Shown here: positions 33,296 to 33,540 of the stretch, in pieces | How the letters are laid out: every line of letters starts with the position of its first letter | Position numbering within the stretch: the first letter of the stretch is position 1 | Assembly: GCA_021203465.1 (NCBI GenBank) | Contig: JAJQBC010000077.1 | Location: 1-33,540 of the forward strand | Length of the DNA stretch: 33,540 nt | From: Lachnospiraceae bacterium | GTDB lineage: Bacteria; Bacillota; Clostridia; Lachnospirales; Lachnospiraceae | Direction: 5' to 3' | The notes under the pieces: generated by a model | What the model was told of the DNA's origin: nothing | What the model saw: the letters and a program-made list of their open reading frames with translations, nothing else | Database searches by the model: none | Position numbers and translations under genes: made by a program

Positions 33296-33540
33296 TCCGA
33301 TACGGGAACGCTACGCAGTGGCAGGCGGATAGTGCAGCGCATTACTTCGTATACTCAGCTTCACCAAGGCCGACGCTCCTCAATGGTTCTTAAGACCCAT
33401 GTCCATACAGGAGCGCTACGCAGTGGCAAGCGGACAGTGCAGCGCATTACTTCGCATACTCAACTTCACCAAGGCCGACGCTCCACAATGGTTCTTAAGA
33501 CAGATGTCCGATACGGAAGCGCTACGCTGTGACAGGCGGA
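33263..33540. repeat. ~105-bp tandem repeat, at least 2.6 copies, cut by the window end
   Basis: Units start at 33263, 33369 and 33474 (periods 106 and 105), each opening GCCGACGCTCC, then CAATGGTTCTTAAGAC, an ACGCTACG core, and GTGCAGCGCATTACTTCG. Small indels break the reading frame between copies. The region from 33000 to the end has no supportable gene. Confidence 0.93.

Noticed and set aside
33293-33532. Plus-strand open frame with an apparent 35-residue repeat
   Set aside because: It arises from the 105-bp tandem units. Indels move later copies to another frame, there is no ribosome site, and no known motif appears, so I treat it as non-coding repeat DNA.
33023-33540. Possible CRISPR array
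   Set aside because: The repeats are directly adjacent, without unique spacers of constant length, and no cas genes are present.

Overview
The window looks like chromosomal housekeeping DNA from a moderately high-G+C, spore-forming Firmicute, most likely a clostridium of the Lachnospiraceae type. This is judged by eye. The evidence is AddAB in place of RecBCD, SpoIVB and a PdaB-like deacetylase, the MEP isoprenoid route (ispD, dxs, ispA), an RF2 gene with a programmed frameshift, strong AGGAGG ribosome sites, and the Gram-positive order Asp23-nusB-xseA-xseB-ispA-dxs-tlyA-argR-recN-spoIVB. Nearly every gene is on the minus strand. The only convincing plus-strand gene is the polysaccharide deacetylase at 6490-7281.

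Layout, left to right. (1) 1-348: two serine tRNA genes with their own promoter, and an outward-facing promoter at the left edge. (2) 390-4640: ispD, tsaD, rnz and a small zinc-ribbon gene form one tightly overlapped unit; rimI and tsaB form a second. (3) 4681-6440: an AAA-ATPase/PD-(D/E)XK nuclease gene broken by one in-frame amber codon. It lies between two imperfect ~50-bp direct repeats, each carrying a sigma-A promoter at the same place, and it ends in its own terminator. This looks like an inserted cassette. (4) 6490-8715: PdaB-like deacetylase, a possible papain-fold protein, and aroD. (5) 8732-18732: addA and addB, then thrH, hom and prfB. ThrH beside homoserine dehydrogenase suggests a threonine route that uses ThrH for homoserine phosphorylation. 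(6) 18778-21661: a three-hairpin element in the prfB leader, then pnp and rpsO with structured leaders. (7) 21658-23984: a secreted SH3/NlpC-P60 hydrolase with a perfect WalR-type box, then spoIVB. The usual next gene, spo0A, is not here. (8) 24071-32980: recN, argR, nadK, tlyA, dxs, ispA, xseB, xseA, nusB and Asp23, a nearly gap-free array with a strong terminator between Asp23 and nusB. (9) 33000-33540: no gene, but two families of tandem repeats (38 bp and about 105 bp) running off the right end.

Functionally the window combines tRNA modification and processing (TsaB, TsaD, RNase Z), RNA decay (PNPase), translation (S15, RF2, tRNA-Ser), recombinational repair (AddAB, RecN, ExoVII), isoprenoid supply (IspD, Dxs, IspA), aromatic and threonine biosynthesis, and envelope/sporulation functions. 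The less ordinary material is the repeat-flanked nuclease cassette, the prfB leader element, the terminator-before-start arrangements ahead of nusB and addB, the WalR-like box, and the right-hand repeats.
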